Counted from the first letter of the stretch, positions 8,807 through 17,066 are shown. The stretch: DNA of 64,000 nucleotides from an uncultured Aquimarina sp. (GCA_947489685.1 CANLEM010000002.1:496001-560000); one strand, 5' to 3'. Made by a program: numbers and translations. Notes: a model not told the origin generated them from the letters alone.

Positions 8807-9655
8807 ATGAAACGAATTCTAATTCCAACCGATTTTTCTGCTAATGCTTGGAATACCATATTATATGCTATGGAGTTGTATAAGAATGTTGTGTGCGAGT
8901 TTCATATCTTAAATACATACGAGGTAAAGCCTGTACAATTAGTATCTACTATAAGCTCTCAAAAAATAGGCTATTTGTACGATTCTATAAAAATAGGTTC
9001 TCAAGAAGGTTTAAAAATGATACTTGATGATATAGGTAATGCCAATCCAGATGCTAAACATGCTTTTAAAACTATTTCGAAATCAGGATCCTTTATAAAA
9101 ATGGCTCAAGAAACAGTAGCCGATACTATTTTCGATACAATTATCATTGGTGCAAAAGGAATGACAGAAACCAAAGAATTTTTCTTAGGAAGTAATACTC
9201 AAAGATTAATAAAAAACATACATAATTGTCCCATTTTGGTAGTTCCTGAAGATTCTTTTTTTCAGAAAATTTCAGAAATCGCTTTTGCCACAGATTTTGA
9301 GAGAATATATTACAAGGCAGAGATCAAACCTATCATAAATTTGGCAAAAGACCATAATGCCACAATTCGAATGATACATGTTTATGATAAACCTAAGCTA
9401 ACCGAAGTTCAGAACTACAATTTTAATTCGTTGGAGCAGTATTTTAAGAATATTACATACGATTTTCATTCAATCCCGGATTTTTCAACAGTTGAAAAAG
9501 CAATCCAGGCGTTTATTGAAGAGCTGGAGATTGACATTTTGGTGATGATCAATTATAAACACAGTTTTATTGAACGATTAACACGAGAAGCGGTTATAAA
9601 AAAGATAACCTTTCATACTTCGATTCCTTTTTTGATTATTCCTTCGGATAACTGA
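8807..9655 (+). CDS. Universal stress protein, tandem UspA domains (copy 3)
   Basis: A 282-residue two-domain UspA protein starting MKRILIPTDFSANAWNTILYA. The domain 1 nucleotide motif is GAKG-x9-GSNT, so ATP binding is predicted. Domain 2 starts EIAFATDFERIYY and closely resembles domain 2 of copy 4 (shared ATDF, IRMIHV/IRIMHV and LTEVQNYN/LDEVQEYN stretches), so copies 3 and 4 are the closest pair in the array. The gene follows copy 2 by 26 bases. Its TGA stop is the left half of an FNR-type site controlling the next gene. Confidence 0.9.
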   Translation: MKRILIPTDFSANAWNTILYAMELYKNVVCEFHILNTYEVKPVQLVSTISSQKIGYLYDSIKIGSQEGLKMILDDIGNANPDAKHAFKTISKSGSFIKMAQETVADTIFDTIIIGAKGMTETKEFFLGSNTQRLIKNIHNCPILVVPEDSFFQKISEIAFATDFERIYYKAEIKPIINLAKDHNATIRMIHVYDKPKLTEVQNYNFNSLEQYFKNITYDFHSIPDFSTVEKAIQAFIEELEIDILVMINYKHSFIERLTREAVIKKITFHTSIPFLIIPSDN

Positions 9656-9664
9656 GAATTGTCA
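9653..9664. promoter_or_regulatory. FNR-type site overlapping the stop codon of copy 3
   Basis: TGAGAATTGTCA keeps TGA-N6-TCA with a G:G clash at the inner pair. The first three bases are the stop codon of copy 3. It ends 57 bp before the start of copy 4, the spacing seen for the other sites. Confidence 0.45.
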
Positions 9665-9720
9665 TAGTATTTTTTATGTTTTGGAAATAGTTTTATGTAC
9701 TAATTTATAAAACAATTGTA

Positions 9721-10569
9721 ATGAAACGTGTACTTGTTCCAACGGATTTTTCGAATAACGCATATAGTGCTCTTTTTTATGCGACCAGACTATTTCAAAA
9801 TGAGGTGTGCAAATTTTTTATTCTCAACACTTTTGAAGTAAATACTCCTGTATTGACTAGTAGAATCGACAAAAAAAAAGGAAACCAGCTCTATCAACAT
9901 TTAAGTATCGAATCTAATGATAAGCTTACCGAGACTCTACACGCTATAGTAAGAGACACCAAAGATCATGACCATACTTTTGAAACCATATCTGTTTCTA
10001 AAAAACTTACAGAAACGATTAACAAAACAATACAAAGCAAAAATATAGATTTAGTCGTAATGGGAACCAAAGGAGCAAATGGTTTAAAAGAGGTATTCAT
10101 GGGGGGCAATACAGTTAAGGTCATTCAAAGAATCAAGAATTGCCCCATACTCGCTATACCTGATGAATTTGATTTTAAAACGCCTAAAAAAATTGCTTTT
10201 GCTACAGATTTTAAACGTTTGTATAATCAAGAAGAACTACAGCCTATTATCGATATAGCTTCGTTATTTGAGGCCTCGATCAGAATTATGCACGTTAATG
10301 GTGAAGAAAAATTAGACGAAGTACAAGAGTACAACCTTAAAAAGCTTAAAGAACATTTTAAAACAATCGATTGCAGTATACATTGGGTGTCAAAGTTTGA
10401 TCAAAAATCCGAAGTGATTCAAACTTTTATAGATGATATGAGTATCGATATGCTTGCTATGCTAAGGTACAGGCATAGTATTATCGAAAGCATTACCCAT
10501 GAACCTGTGGTCAAAAAAATAGGTTTTCAGGCCATGATTCCTTTTCTGGTTATTCCAACCCTAAGCTGA
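9721..10569 (+). CDS. Universal stress protein, tandem UspA domains (copy 4, altered ATP motif)
   Basis: A 282-residue two-domain UspA protein starting MKRVLVPTDFSNNAYSALFYA. The domain 1 motif reads GTKG-x9-GGNT: the serine/threonine that contacts phosphate in ATP-binding UspA proteins is glycine. Domain 2 begins KIAFATDFKRLYN and is very like that of copy 3. The 65-base gap to copy 3 contains an FNR-type site, so this gene probably has its own promoter. ATP binding is less certain than for copies 1-3. Confidence 0.9.
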   Translation: MKRVLVPTDFSNNAYSALFYATRLFQNEVCKFFILNTFEVNTPVLTSRIDKKKGNQLYQHLSIESNDKLTETLHAIVRDTKDHDHTFETISVSKKLTETINKTIQSKNIDLVVMGTKGANGLKEVFMGGNTVKVIQRIKNCPILAIPDEFDFKTPKKIAFATDFKRLYNQEELQPIIDIASLFEASIRIMHVNGEEKLDEVQEYNLKKLKEHFKTIDCSIHWVSKFDQKSEVIQTFIDDMSIDMLAMLRYRHSIIESITHEPVVKKIGFQAMIPFLVIPTLS

Positions 10570-10578
10570 TAATTATCA
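10567..10578. promoter_or_regulatory. Perfect FNR-type site overlapping the stop codon of copy 4
   Basis: TGATAATTATCA is a perfect 12-bp palindrome identical to the core at 6906-6917. Its first three bases are the TGA stop of copy 4. It ends 58 bp before the start of copy 5. Confidence 0.7.
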
Positions 10579-10635
10579 TAGTTTTCATAAAGTATAACTT
10601 CTAAATTTATTACATAAATCTTAAAAACCTTAATA

Positions 10636-11484
10636 ATGAAAAAGAAGATCTTATTACCAACTGATTTTTCTAAAAACGCCTGGAACGCTATCGTATATGC
10701 TATCGAACTTTATAAGAATGAGGTTTGTGATTTTTATATACTTAACGTTTTTAATTCAACAGGTTACGCGCTAGAAAGTATGACAATACCCGAACCTGGA
10801 GAACGGCTTTATGAGGAGGCCAAGGAGAAATCAGAAAAAGGATTAACAAAAATACTGGAACGATTGTCTTTTAGAGATGATAATCCAGATCATAAGTTTT
10901 TTATGGTTTCTCAATTTAATAGTCTTTTGGAAGGAATAAAAAACCTTGTAGATAAAAAAGATATCGAACTAATTGTAATGGGTACCAAAGGAGATTCGGA
11001 TGCTGCGAATATTATATATGGAAACAATACCGTTTTGGTAATGGAAAAAATGAGAAGCTGTCCTGTATTAGCCATTCCAAAAGAGGCTTGTTTCAAGACA
11101 CCCAAAGAAATTGTTTTTCCTACAGATTACAAGACTCATTTCAAGCGAAGGGAACTCAAATACCTCATCGAAATTGCACAAATAAGTAATGCCGCCATAC
11201 GAATATTACATATTTCAGATTCAGATGAATTAACCGAAGAACAAAAAAATAATAAGCAACTATTAGAAGAAAATTTTGAGGGTATCGAGTATAGTTTTCA
11301 TACACTTCACAATGTAGGTGTAAGAAGTGGTTTAAGTTCTTTTGTTGAGAGTAGAGAAAGTGATATGGTCACATTTATCAATAGAAAACATACATTTTTC
11401 GGAAGTATATTTTCAAAACCAATGGTTAAGAACTTAGGATATCACTCCAAAGTACCAGTTTTAGCATTACATGATATAAAATAA
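10636..11484 (+). CDS. Universal stress protein, tandem UspA domains (copy 5, altered ATP motif)
   Basis: A 282-residue two-domain UspA protein starting MKKKILLPTDFSKNAWNAIVYA. Its domain 1 motif is GTKG-x9-GNNT, with asparagine in place of the usual serine/threonine. Domain 2 starts EIVFPTDYKTHFKRRELK, most like domain 2 of copy 1 (shared PTDY and KRRELK/KKRELK), suggesting copies 1 and 5 share an ancestor separate from 3 and 4. It has its own FNR-type site upstream and is followed after 11 bases by the eRF1-like gene. Confidence 0.9.
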   Translation: MKKKILLPTDFSKNAWNAIVYAIELYKNEVCDFYILNVFNSTGYALESMTIPEPGERLYEEAKEKSEKGLTKILERLSFRDDNPDHKFFMVSQFNSLLEGIKNLVDKKDIELIVMGTKGDSDAANIIYGNNTVLVMEKMRSCPVLAIPKEACFKTPKEIVFPTDYKTHFKRRELKYLIEIAQISNAAIRILHISDSDELTEEQKNNKQLLEENFEGIEYSFHTLHNVGVRSGLSSFVESRESDMVTFINRKHTFFGSIFSKPMVKNLGYHSKVPVLALHDIK

Positions 11485-11495
11485 ACAAAAAGCAA

Positions 11496-11927
11496 ATGAA
11501 GAATATAGGAATTTGGATGGATCAAGAAAAAGCACACATTATTACTGTTAAGGATAATGGAGAAAACATGAACACCATATTTTCGAATATCGAAAATTTT
11601 CGCATTCATGGTGGATCAGGAACAAGATTAAAAGGAGGGCCTCAAGACGTTGTACATGACAGTAAGTATCTTGAGCGCGAAAAACATCAATTCAGAGCAT
11701 ATTTTGCTGAGATTGTTCCATTTATTAAAGATGCAGATAAAATAGTCATTTTTGGCCCTGCAGAAGCACGGGAAAAGTTCAGCAAAGAATTAAAGAATAA
11801 CCATAAAGATCTTAGCAATAAGATAGAAGGTGTTTTTAAAGCAGATAGTATGACCGAAAATCAGACAAAGGCTTTGATTAGGGATTATTATAAAGATAAG
11901 ATCAAACCAAATATTACAATACGATAG
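11496..11927 (+). CDS. Small eRF1/Dom34-domain-like protein
   Basis: A 143-residue cytoplasmic protein. It starts KNIGIWMDQEKAHIITV, a beta-hairpin typical of RNase-H-like folds in the bacterial eRF1 (BaeRF) and Dom34-like families, and ends with DKIVIFGPAEAREKFSKEL, which resembles the strand-helix of eRF1 domain 3. A central segment is glycine-rich (HGGSGTRLKGG). The family is proposed to touch ribosomes or tRNA, but the function is untested. It lies 11 bases behind copy 5 and so belongs to the same stress transcript. The fold assignment is by eye and moderate in certainty. Confidence 0.6.
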   Translation: MKNIGIWMDQEKAHIITVKDNGENMNTIFSNIENFRIHGGSGTRLKGGPQDVVHDSKYLEREKHQFRAYFAEIVPFIKDADKIVIFGPAEAREKFSKELKNNHKDLSNKIEGVFKADSMTENQTKALIRDYYKDKIKPNITIR

Positions 11928-11949
11928 TATTATGATTTCAAGGACATCC

Positions 11950-11963
11950 TTGATAATTATCAT
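11950..11963. promoter_or_regulatory. Best FNR-type site in the window
   Basis: TTGATAATTATCAT matches the FNR consensus TTGAT-N4-ATCAA at every position but the last. It ends about 55 bp before the 138-residue protein gene at 12018, again the common spacing. Confidence 0.75.
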
Positions 11964-12017
11964 TTTTCTAGTCATTTAAAGTGATTACTTTCTGATGAGC
12001 CTAAAAAACCAAAAGAC

Positions 12018-12434
12018 ATGAAAACAACACCTAATTTTTTGTCAGAAAAAGAATCCAAAGAAATACATCTGGATATTCTAGAATGGAAATCAAGACTTCA
12101 GTTTATAGATGTAGAGGTTTATTTTATAAATCAATTACTACACTCATATATTTTTGAATCTACAACACCTAACCTTTTTGAGCGATTACAAGAATTCAAG
12201 CAACAAATCACTAAGGTAGAAGAAGAAATACTAAAAATCAACCAGAGCATTCGAAAACACGAAAGTGAATTAGGAGGTACACTAGAACGAGATACTATTT
12301 CTGAGGATCATTCATACTATCAGGAACATGAATTAATGAAAATCACATTTGCTAATTTCTATAAAAATTTTAGAAAGTTAAAATTAGACGTGTTCTCATA
12401 TACAGGTAGTATTCTAAAAGGTAAAAAACTATAG
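12018..12434 (+). CDS. Uncharacterised helical stress-cluster protein (paralogue of 13053 gene)
   Basis: A 138-residue protein with no recognised family. It is strongly helical, with a heptad-like region (about residues 50-90: ERLQEFKQQITKVEEEILKI) likely to form a coiled coil, and no signal peptide. The order W-x-S/A-L-x-F-x6-F-L/I-x-Q/E-L is shared with the gene at 13053, so the two are paralogues flanking hsp20. It has its own upstream FNR-type site. It may be a structural or chaperone-linked protein, which is inference from position only. Confidence 0.7.
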   Translation: MKTTPNFLSEKESKEIHLDILEWKSRLQFIDVEVYFINQLLHSYIFESTTPNLFERLQEFKQQITKVEEEILKINQSIRKHESELGGTLERDTISEDHSYYQEHELMKITFANFYKNFRKLKLDVFSYTGSILKGKKL

Positions 12435-12451
12435 TCGGAGCATTGATAAGC

Positions 12452-12463
12452 TGATAATTATCA
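12452..12463. promoter_or_regulatory. Perfect FNR-type site upstream of hsp20
   Basis: TGATAATTATCA, identical to the cores at 6906 and 10567, ends 70 bp before the hsp20 start. The base following is T-rich, as at 11963. Confidence 0.7.
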
Positions 12464-12532
12464 TTTTTTTCTAGCCTTGCTACGATTAACTTTAATAAAA
12501 ATTAATAATAACTCTAAAAAAACCTTAACGTC

Positions 12533-12976
12533 ATGTCATTAATTAAATTTAACAAAAAAAGATCCCCGTGGTTCAACGACAGAATAGGAACGTTCTTGGA
12601 CACTGATGACTTCTTTGCAGATGATTTTTTTGTGAGGGATAGAAATCTTCCTGCAATGAACGTAAAAGAGAACAAGATAGACTTCGAAATTGAACTTGCT
12701 GTACCTGGTTTTTCTAAAAAAGAGATTGAAGTTACAATGGAAGATGATATACTACATATTTGTGCTCATCAAAGTAAGGAAGAAACAGAAGAAGATGAAA
12801 ATTACACTCGCAGAGAATTTAACTATAGTTCATTTGACAGGAAGTTACAATTACCCACAGGTGTTGATCAAAATGAAAAGGTTAAAGCGACCTATACAAA
12901 TGGAATTCTAACACTTAATCTTAAGAAAAAAGAAGAAGCAAAAGAACCACCAAAAAGAATTATAGATATAGCTTAA
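12533..12976 (+). CDS. Small heat shock protein, Hsp20/alpha-crystallin family
   Basis: A 147-residue holdase chaperone. The alpha-crystallin domain spans about residues 38-138: it opens at PAMNVKENKIDFEIELAVPGF, has the typical strand EVTMEDDILHICA, the RREFNYSSFDRKLQLP stretch and the GILTLNLKK signature that corresponds to the family's A-x-x-x-n-GvL motif. The C-terminal tail PPKRIIDI carries an I-x-I-like anchor (IID-I). The FNR-type site upstream suggests the gene is induced with the universal stress genes rather than only by heat. A strong terminator follows. Confidence 0.94.
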   Translation: MSLIKFNKKRSPWFNDRIGTFLDTDDFFADDFFVRDRNLPAMNVKENKIDFEIELAVPGFSKKEIEVTMEDDILHICAHQSKEETEEDENYTRREFNYSSFDRKLQLPTGVDQNEKVKATYTNGILTLNLKKKEEAKEPPKRIIDIA

Positions 12977-12986
12977 ACCATAAAAG

Positions 12987-13028
12987 GACAGAGAATAAAG
13001 CTAGGGGGCATTTCTCTGTCTTTTTTTT
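12987..13028 (+). terminator. Rho-independent terminator after hsp20
   Basis: GACAGAGAA (12987-12995) pairs with TTCTCTGTC (13012-13020), directly followed by eight T. It ends the hsp20 transcript and separates it from the GTG-started gene at 13053. Confidence 0.85.
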
Positions 13029-13052
13029 AGAAGAACCTCTAAGTATAAACAC

Positions 13053-13496
13053 GTGAAACTCAAAACACCTAATATAAAATATGTTGAGTGGCGAAGTCCA
13101 GAAGAATTACATGAAGCTTCTTTAAACTGGATATCAGCGCTCAAATTTGTGAAATATGAACAGCATTTTCTGGATGAGTTAATCGAAAATTACACCTTAC
13201 AACTTATTTCGGGTAAAACTTTCGATAAAAGCAAGAAAGTGATACATGAACTTTCTCAAAAGAGAAAAACTATAGACCCGTTACTTAAAAAAATAATAAA
13301 TCATCATAATGAACTAACTATAATATTGGATGGTATTGATCAACCAACAGAAGAGAAAAAATATAAAGAAGTCTATCGCAAATTGTTGGCCGAACTAAAT
13401 GAATATTCGAATACATACAAAGAAGTAAAAAAGAAGATTTTTGAGTTGGTTAAGTCTATAATAAAAAAAGACAAACAAAAAAGGTTATTAAATTAA
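13053..13496 (+). CDS. Uncharacterised helical protein (paralogue of 12018 gene)
   Basis: A 147-residue protein, not recognised beyond its kinship with the 12018 gene (shared WISALKFVKYEQHFLDELIENY versus WKSRLQFIDVEVYFINQLLHSY). It is lysine/glutamate-rich and almost entirely helical, with a C-terminal basic tail KKDKQKR. The start is GTG at 13053, because no ATG lies between the terminator and the conserved region. The gene begins only 25 bases after the hsp20 terminator, so it either relies on read-through or on a promoter inside the hsp20 end. Confidence 0.65.
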   Translation: MKLKTPNIKYVEWRSPEELHEASLNWISALKFVKYEQHFLDELIENYTLQLISGKTFDKSKKVIHELSQKRKTIDPLLKKIINHHNELTIILDGIDQPTEEKKYKEVYRKLLAELNEYSNTYKEVKKKIFELVKSIIKKDKQKRLLN

Positions 13497-13505
13497 TGGT
13501 AGTTA

Positions 13506-14006
13506 ATGAGACGTATACTAAAAGTACTTTTGATATCATCGATAATTCTTTTTTCAGGATTTTGGGCGTGGTACGAGTATATGTATTCGATGGATACGAT
13601 AATTCCTTTTGAGGTAAATAATTCTAATAAGAATGCCAAGGTGTTGATTGCTTCGCAAGGAAGTAGATTCAAAGACTCTTTGGTTCAAAGAATATTAAGG
13701 CATTATGAAAAAGATAGTGTTTATTTTAAAGTAATAGATGCCTATACCTTGTTTACTGTAAACATCGATAAATGGGATGCTATTGTTATCATAAATACAT
13801 GGGAGTATAGTAATCCACCAATTAATATGCAGAAGTTTATCAAAAATCATCCGGATAAATTAGACAAGCTTATTATTCTTTCTACAGTTGGAAGTAGAAA
13901 TATAATTCTAAAAGATATTGATGTCATATCGGGAGAATCGATTATTGAAAAAACATCAGAATATACAGACATTATTATAAAGCGATTAAACCTAATAATT
14001 AAGTAA
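13506..14006 (+). CDS. Membrane-anchored flavodoxin-fold-like protein
   Basis: A 166-residue protein with one N-terminal membrane helix (about residues 5-23, LKVLLISSIILFSGFWAW) and a soluble domain outside. The domain reads like an alpha/beta flavodoxin-type fold: strand AKVLIASQGSRFKDSLVQRIL, then WDAIVIINTWEY, then KLIILSTVGS. The first loop, SQGSRFK, stands where flavodoxins bind FMN phosphate but lacks the usual T/S cluster, so cofactor binding is uncertain. It is 9 bases after the 13053 gene and 11 before the lipoprotein gene, so the three probably form one operon. Confidence 0.55.
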   Translation: MRRILKVLLISSIILFSGFWAWYEYMYSMDTIIPFEVNNSNKNAKVLIASQGSRFKDSLVQRILRHYEKDSVYFKVIDAYTLFTVNIDKWDAIVIINTWEYSNPPINMQKFIKNHPDKLDKLIILSTVGSRNIILKDIDVISGESIIEKTSEYTDIIIKRLNLIIK

Positions 14007-14017
14007 ACCTAAAAAAC

Positions 14018-14683
14018 ATGAACAAGCTATATTTCTTTTTAGTCATTATGACCACTATTTTACTTTATGGATGTTCTTCTAGTGAATTGGTGGAAAATTG
14101 GAAAAATCCGAATATTGATTCCTTCGAGGCCCAAAAAGTTCTCGTAATAGGGATCACTCCAGATAACGGAAATCGAAGAATATTCGAAAAAAAACTAACC
14201 TCAGAATTAAAGAAAAATGGTGTAAATGCTATCAAGAGTTTGGATTTTTTTGAAGAAATGTTTACCACATCTCCGAAAACAGAAGATGAACTAATGGTAC
14301 TCGAATCGATGCTCGTAGCACAAGGAGTTGATGCAATATTACTTTCTAAAGTAGTTGGGATCGAAGACAAAGTAACCCTCGTAAAAGCATATCGAAACTT
14401 GGATAAAACCTTCAAAAATTTTAGAGATGATTATTATGAGAATCAAGAAATATATCACAATGAAGATTATTATGAAGAATATCAAATTTTTCATGCCGAA
14501 TCATCTCTTTATTGTATCTGTCCAGACAAAGAAAGAGAGTTAATTTGGAAAGGGTCTATCGATGTTACAGAACCCGAAAACACTAAAAAAGCTGTAAGTG
14601 ATTATGTAAAAGTGGTCATTTGGGCATTAAAAGAGCAACAATTACTCATTATGGAAAAATTCGAAGATCTTAATGTTATATAA
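14018..14683 (+). CDS. Lipoprotein of unknown function
   Basis: A 221-residue lipoprotein: signal peptide with lipobox LLYGC (Cys 19), mature end CSSSELVENW. The N-terminal half has an alternating strand/helix pattern (KVLVIGITPDNGNRRIFEKKLTSELKKNG, then VDAILLSKVVGI) typical of small lipoproteins resembling DUF4136/TolB-N-like domains. A tyrosine- and aspartate-rich segment follows (residues 135-160), containing YYENQEIYHNEDYYEEY. It ends the plus-strand stress block and converges on the cardiolipin synthase gene. The role is unknown. Confidence 0.65.
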   Translation: MNKLYFFLVIMTTILLYGCSSSELVENWKNPNIDSFEAQKVLVIGITPDNGNRRIFEKKLTSELKKNGVNAIKSLDFFEEMFTTSPKTEDELMVLESMLVAQGVDAILLSKVVGIEDKVTLVKAYRNLDKTFKNFRDDYYENQEIYHNEDYYEEYQIFHAESSLYCICPDKERELIWKGSIDVTEPENTKKAVSDYVKVVIWALKEQQLLIMEKFEDLNVI

Positions 14684-14719
14684 TAATATCAACGAAGCTT
14701 GTTTCTCAATACGATTTTT

Positions 14720-16141
14720 TTAAAGAACAGAACTAAAAATTTTGGCAAAACCTTCTTTCAGTCTATCAAGCCTTGATCTCTTTACAAAAATGTTATAGTC
14801 TAGTTGATTACTTTTTTCACAATCACTTAAAAAATAATTCTTGAGTTCTTGTGCAAAATCATCATCATAAATAAGGGCATTAACCTCATAGTTTTGTTCA
14901 AAACTCCTAATATCAAGATTGGTTGTACCGATTGAAGAAATCGTATCGTCAGAAACGATCGTCTTACCATGCACAAACCCATCCGGAAATAAATAGATTT
15001 GTACCCCCGCATGCAACAAGTTTTCAAAATACGAATACACACACCATCTTACCATCCTATGGTCAGAATTTTCTGAGAGTAACAACCTCACATCGACTCC
15101 ACTTAAAGCAGCAACTTTTAGTGCATTTAAAATTGATTCTCCAGGAATGATATAGGGGTTAGTGATATATACGTATTGTTTAGCCTCATTAATAATAGAG
15201 AAGTACATTTGTTGTGTTGAAGAAAAGTCCTCATCCGGACCACTATGCACTACCTGAACAGAAGAGTTTCCTTCGATTTGGTATTCTGAAAGAAAAGAAG
15301 TGTTTAAAATAGATTGGTCGCTACTAACCAAATACCAATCCAGCGCAAAAATAGCTTTAAAACAATTAACTGCTGGGCCTTGAATTTGTACATGAATATC
15401 ATACCATATTCCGAGATTTGGATCTCCATTAACATATTTATCCGAGACATTAATTCCACCTGTAAATGCAATTCTCCCATCGACAACTATAATTTTTCTG
15501 TGATTTCTGTAGTTGATAGAAGACAGAAATTTACCAAAGCGAATGGGCAAGAATTTATGTATACATACTCCAATATCTTTTAATTTTTTAATATAAGCTT
15601 TGCTTAGAGATAGGCTACCTATACCATCATAAAGAATATAAATATGAACCCCTTCCTTTATTTTCTTTTTAAAAAGATCTAAAAGTTCTGCAGTTAATTT
15701 ACCTTCTTCAAAAATGTAGTATTCGAGATAAATGAAGCTTTTGGCATTTTGTAATGCAAAAAAAATAGCTTCAAAGGTGGTCTTTCCATTCTTAAGTAGT
15801 TTTACTTTATTTCCTGCAGTTGGTTTGAAATATGAATTCTTTGTTATTAATGAAACAATTTTATGATGTTCATTAAACTCTTCCTCAGTTATAGATGAAC
15901 TCTCCTTTAAAGCTCTTTGCATGAAAGAAATAACATTAGGAGCTTGTTGTAGTTTAAACAATTTATTTTTTCTGCGGTTTCTGCCTAACATAAAATATAA
16001 AAACATACCTCCAACCGGAATAGTAAAAATAGCAAATAGCCAAGCAAGTGTTTTGGTAGGTCTCATACCATTAAGCAATAATCGCATAATGATTAGAACA
16101 CCTATGAATATATAAATAATAATAGCTATATAATAAATCAC
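14720..16141 (-). CDS. cls: Cardiolipin synthase (phospholipase D family)
   Basis: A 473-residue membrane enzyme that joins two phosphatidylglycerol molecules into cardiolipin. Two N-terminal membrane helices (residues 1-20 and 30-53) precede two PLD domains. Both catalytic HxK motifs are intact: NHRKIIVVDGRIAFTGG near residue 216 and VHGKTIVSDDTISSIGTTN near residue 394. Length is normal for bacterial Cls. It lies 23 bases downstream of universal stress copy 6 and is probably co-transcribed from the FNR-type site at 17053, which would tie membrane remodelling to the same signal. Confidence 0.93.
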   Translation of the reverse strand: MIYYIAIIIYIFIGVLIIMRLLLNGMRPTKTLAWLFAIFTIPVGGMFLYFMLGRNRRKNKLFKLQQAPNVISFMQRALKESSSITEEEFNEHHKIVSLITKNSYFKPTAGNKVKLLKNGKTTFEAIFFALQNAKSFIYLEYYIFEEGKLTAELLDLFKKKIKEGVHIYILYDGIGSLSLSKAYIKKLKDIGVCIHKFLPIRFGKFLSSINYRNHRKIIVVDGRIAFTGGINVSDKYVNGDPNLGIWYDIHVQIQGPAVNCFKAIFALDWYLVSSDQSILNTSFLSEYQIEGNSSVQVVHSGPDEDFSSTQQMYFSIINEAKQYVYITNPYIIPGESILNALKVAALSGVDVRLLLSENSDHRMVRWCVYSYFENLLHAGVQIYLFPDGFVHGKTIVSDDTISSIGTTNLDIRSFEQNYEVNALIYDDDFAQELKNYFLSDCEKSNQLDYNIFVKRSRLDRLKEGFAKIFSSVL

Positions 16142-16164
16142 TGGTCAAATTGTATTAGCATAAA

Positions 16165-17007
16165 CTAATGGTGCATAATCAATAAGGGAACTCTTGTTCC
16201 GTAACTAATTTTGGAAGTTTCAGATCCTTTTAAGAATCGTTCTAAAAACGTTTCTCTTTTTACAAACATAGCGGTTAGATCTACATCCATAATTTGCACA
16301 AAACTCCTTATAGCGAGCGCTTCAGGCACATTAACAATAGTATGAAAAGTATGATTGAAGTCCTTAAAAAATTCTTTTAAGTGCTTTTTATCATCAAATT
16401 CTTCGAGTGTAATAATATCGTCTTCTTTCATTTTTAAGATACGTAGGTAAGATTTGTATTTCATTAAAATATCGATAAGGGGTTCAATACCTTTACTAAT
16501 AAATTTATGATCACTCTCGAAGGCATATAAAATCGTTTTTGGAGTATTAAACTTAAAACCTTCTGGTATAGCCAATACCGGACGATCTATTGAACGTATT
16601 ACTTTTAGAGTATTACTACCAAAAACAACCTCTGCTGCTCCCGTGGCACCGTTTGTTCCCATAGCTATTAAGTCAATATTTTTTGATTTTACTGCTTGTT
16701 TGATAGCATCAATGAAAACATCGTAATCGGTTGTGGGATAAAACGTATAATTTTCATCTACATATGAAGATTTTAATTCCTCGACTAATTGATTTAATCT
16801 CTTTTTGGCATCATTCATAATAGAATGATGAACTGAAGCATTCGCAGGAGCAGTGATCAAGTCATCAGTTGTATAGAGAGAGGCCTTTTGAACGTGCAAA
16901 ACATGAAAAACACAGAGCTCATTCCTGAAAAATTCCATGGTATATCGAATTGCATTTAAAGAGTTGTCCGAAAAGTCAGTAGGAAGCAAAATATTTTTCA
17001 TTTTCAT
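16165..17007 (-). CDS. Universal stress protein, tandem UspA domains (copy 6)
   Basis: A 280-residue two-domain UspA protein on the opposite strand to copies 1-5. It begins MKMKNILLPTDFSDNSLNAIRYT and has an intact domain 1 motif (GTNG-x9-GSNT) ending RPVLAIP. Domain 2 is the most diverged of the set: the opening PTDF/ATDF is TILYAFESDH, so its fold rather than its sequence is kept. It forms a probable operon with cls. An FNR-type palindrome lies 46 bp upstream. Confidence 0.88.
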   Translation of the reverse strand: MKMKNILLPTDFSDNSLNAIRYTMEFFRNELCVFHVLHVQKASLYTTDDLITAPANASVHHSIMNDAKKRLNQLVEELKSSYVDENYTFYPTTDYDVFIDAIKQAVKSKNIDLIAMGTNGATGAAEVVFGSNTLKVIRSIDRPVLAIPEGFKFNTPKTILYAFESDHKFISKGIEPLIDILMKYKSYLRILKMKEDDIITLEEFDDKKHLKEFFKDFNHTFHTIVNVPEALAIRSFVQIMDVDLTAMFVKRETFLERFLKGSETSKISYGTRVPLLIMHH

Positions 17008-17052
17008 TAAAATTTGATATCATAAAATTATTCTAATAAACATCTGTTTACT

Positions 17053-17066
17053 ATGATATTTATCAG
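17053..17066. promoter_or_regulatory. FNR-type site upstream of copy 6 and cls
   Basis: ATGATATTTATCAG contains TGAT-N4-ATCA (17054-17065). It lies 46 bp from the copy 6 start on the minus strand. Confidence 0.6.

Noticed and set aside
14065..14415. 116-codon minus-strand frame opposite the 14018 lipoprotein gene
   Set aside because: Antisense shadow of a gene with a clear signal peptide and lipobox.
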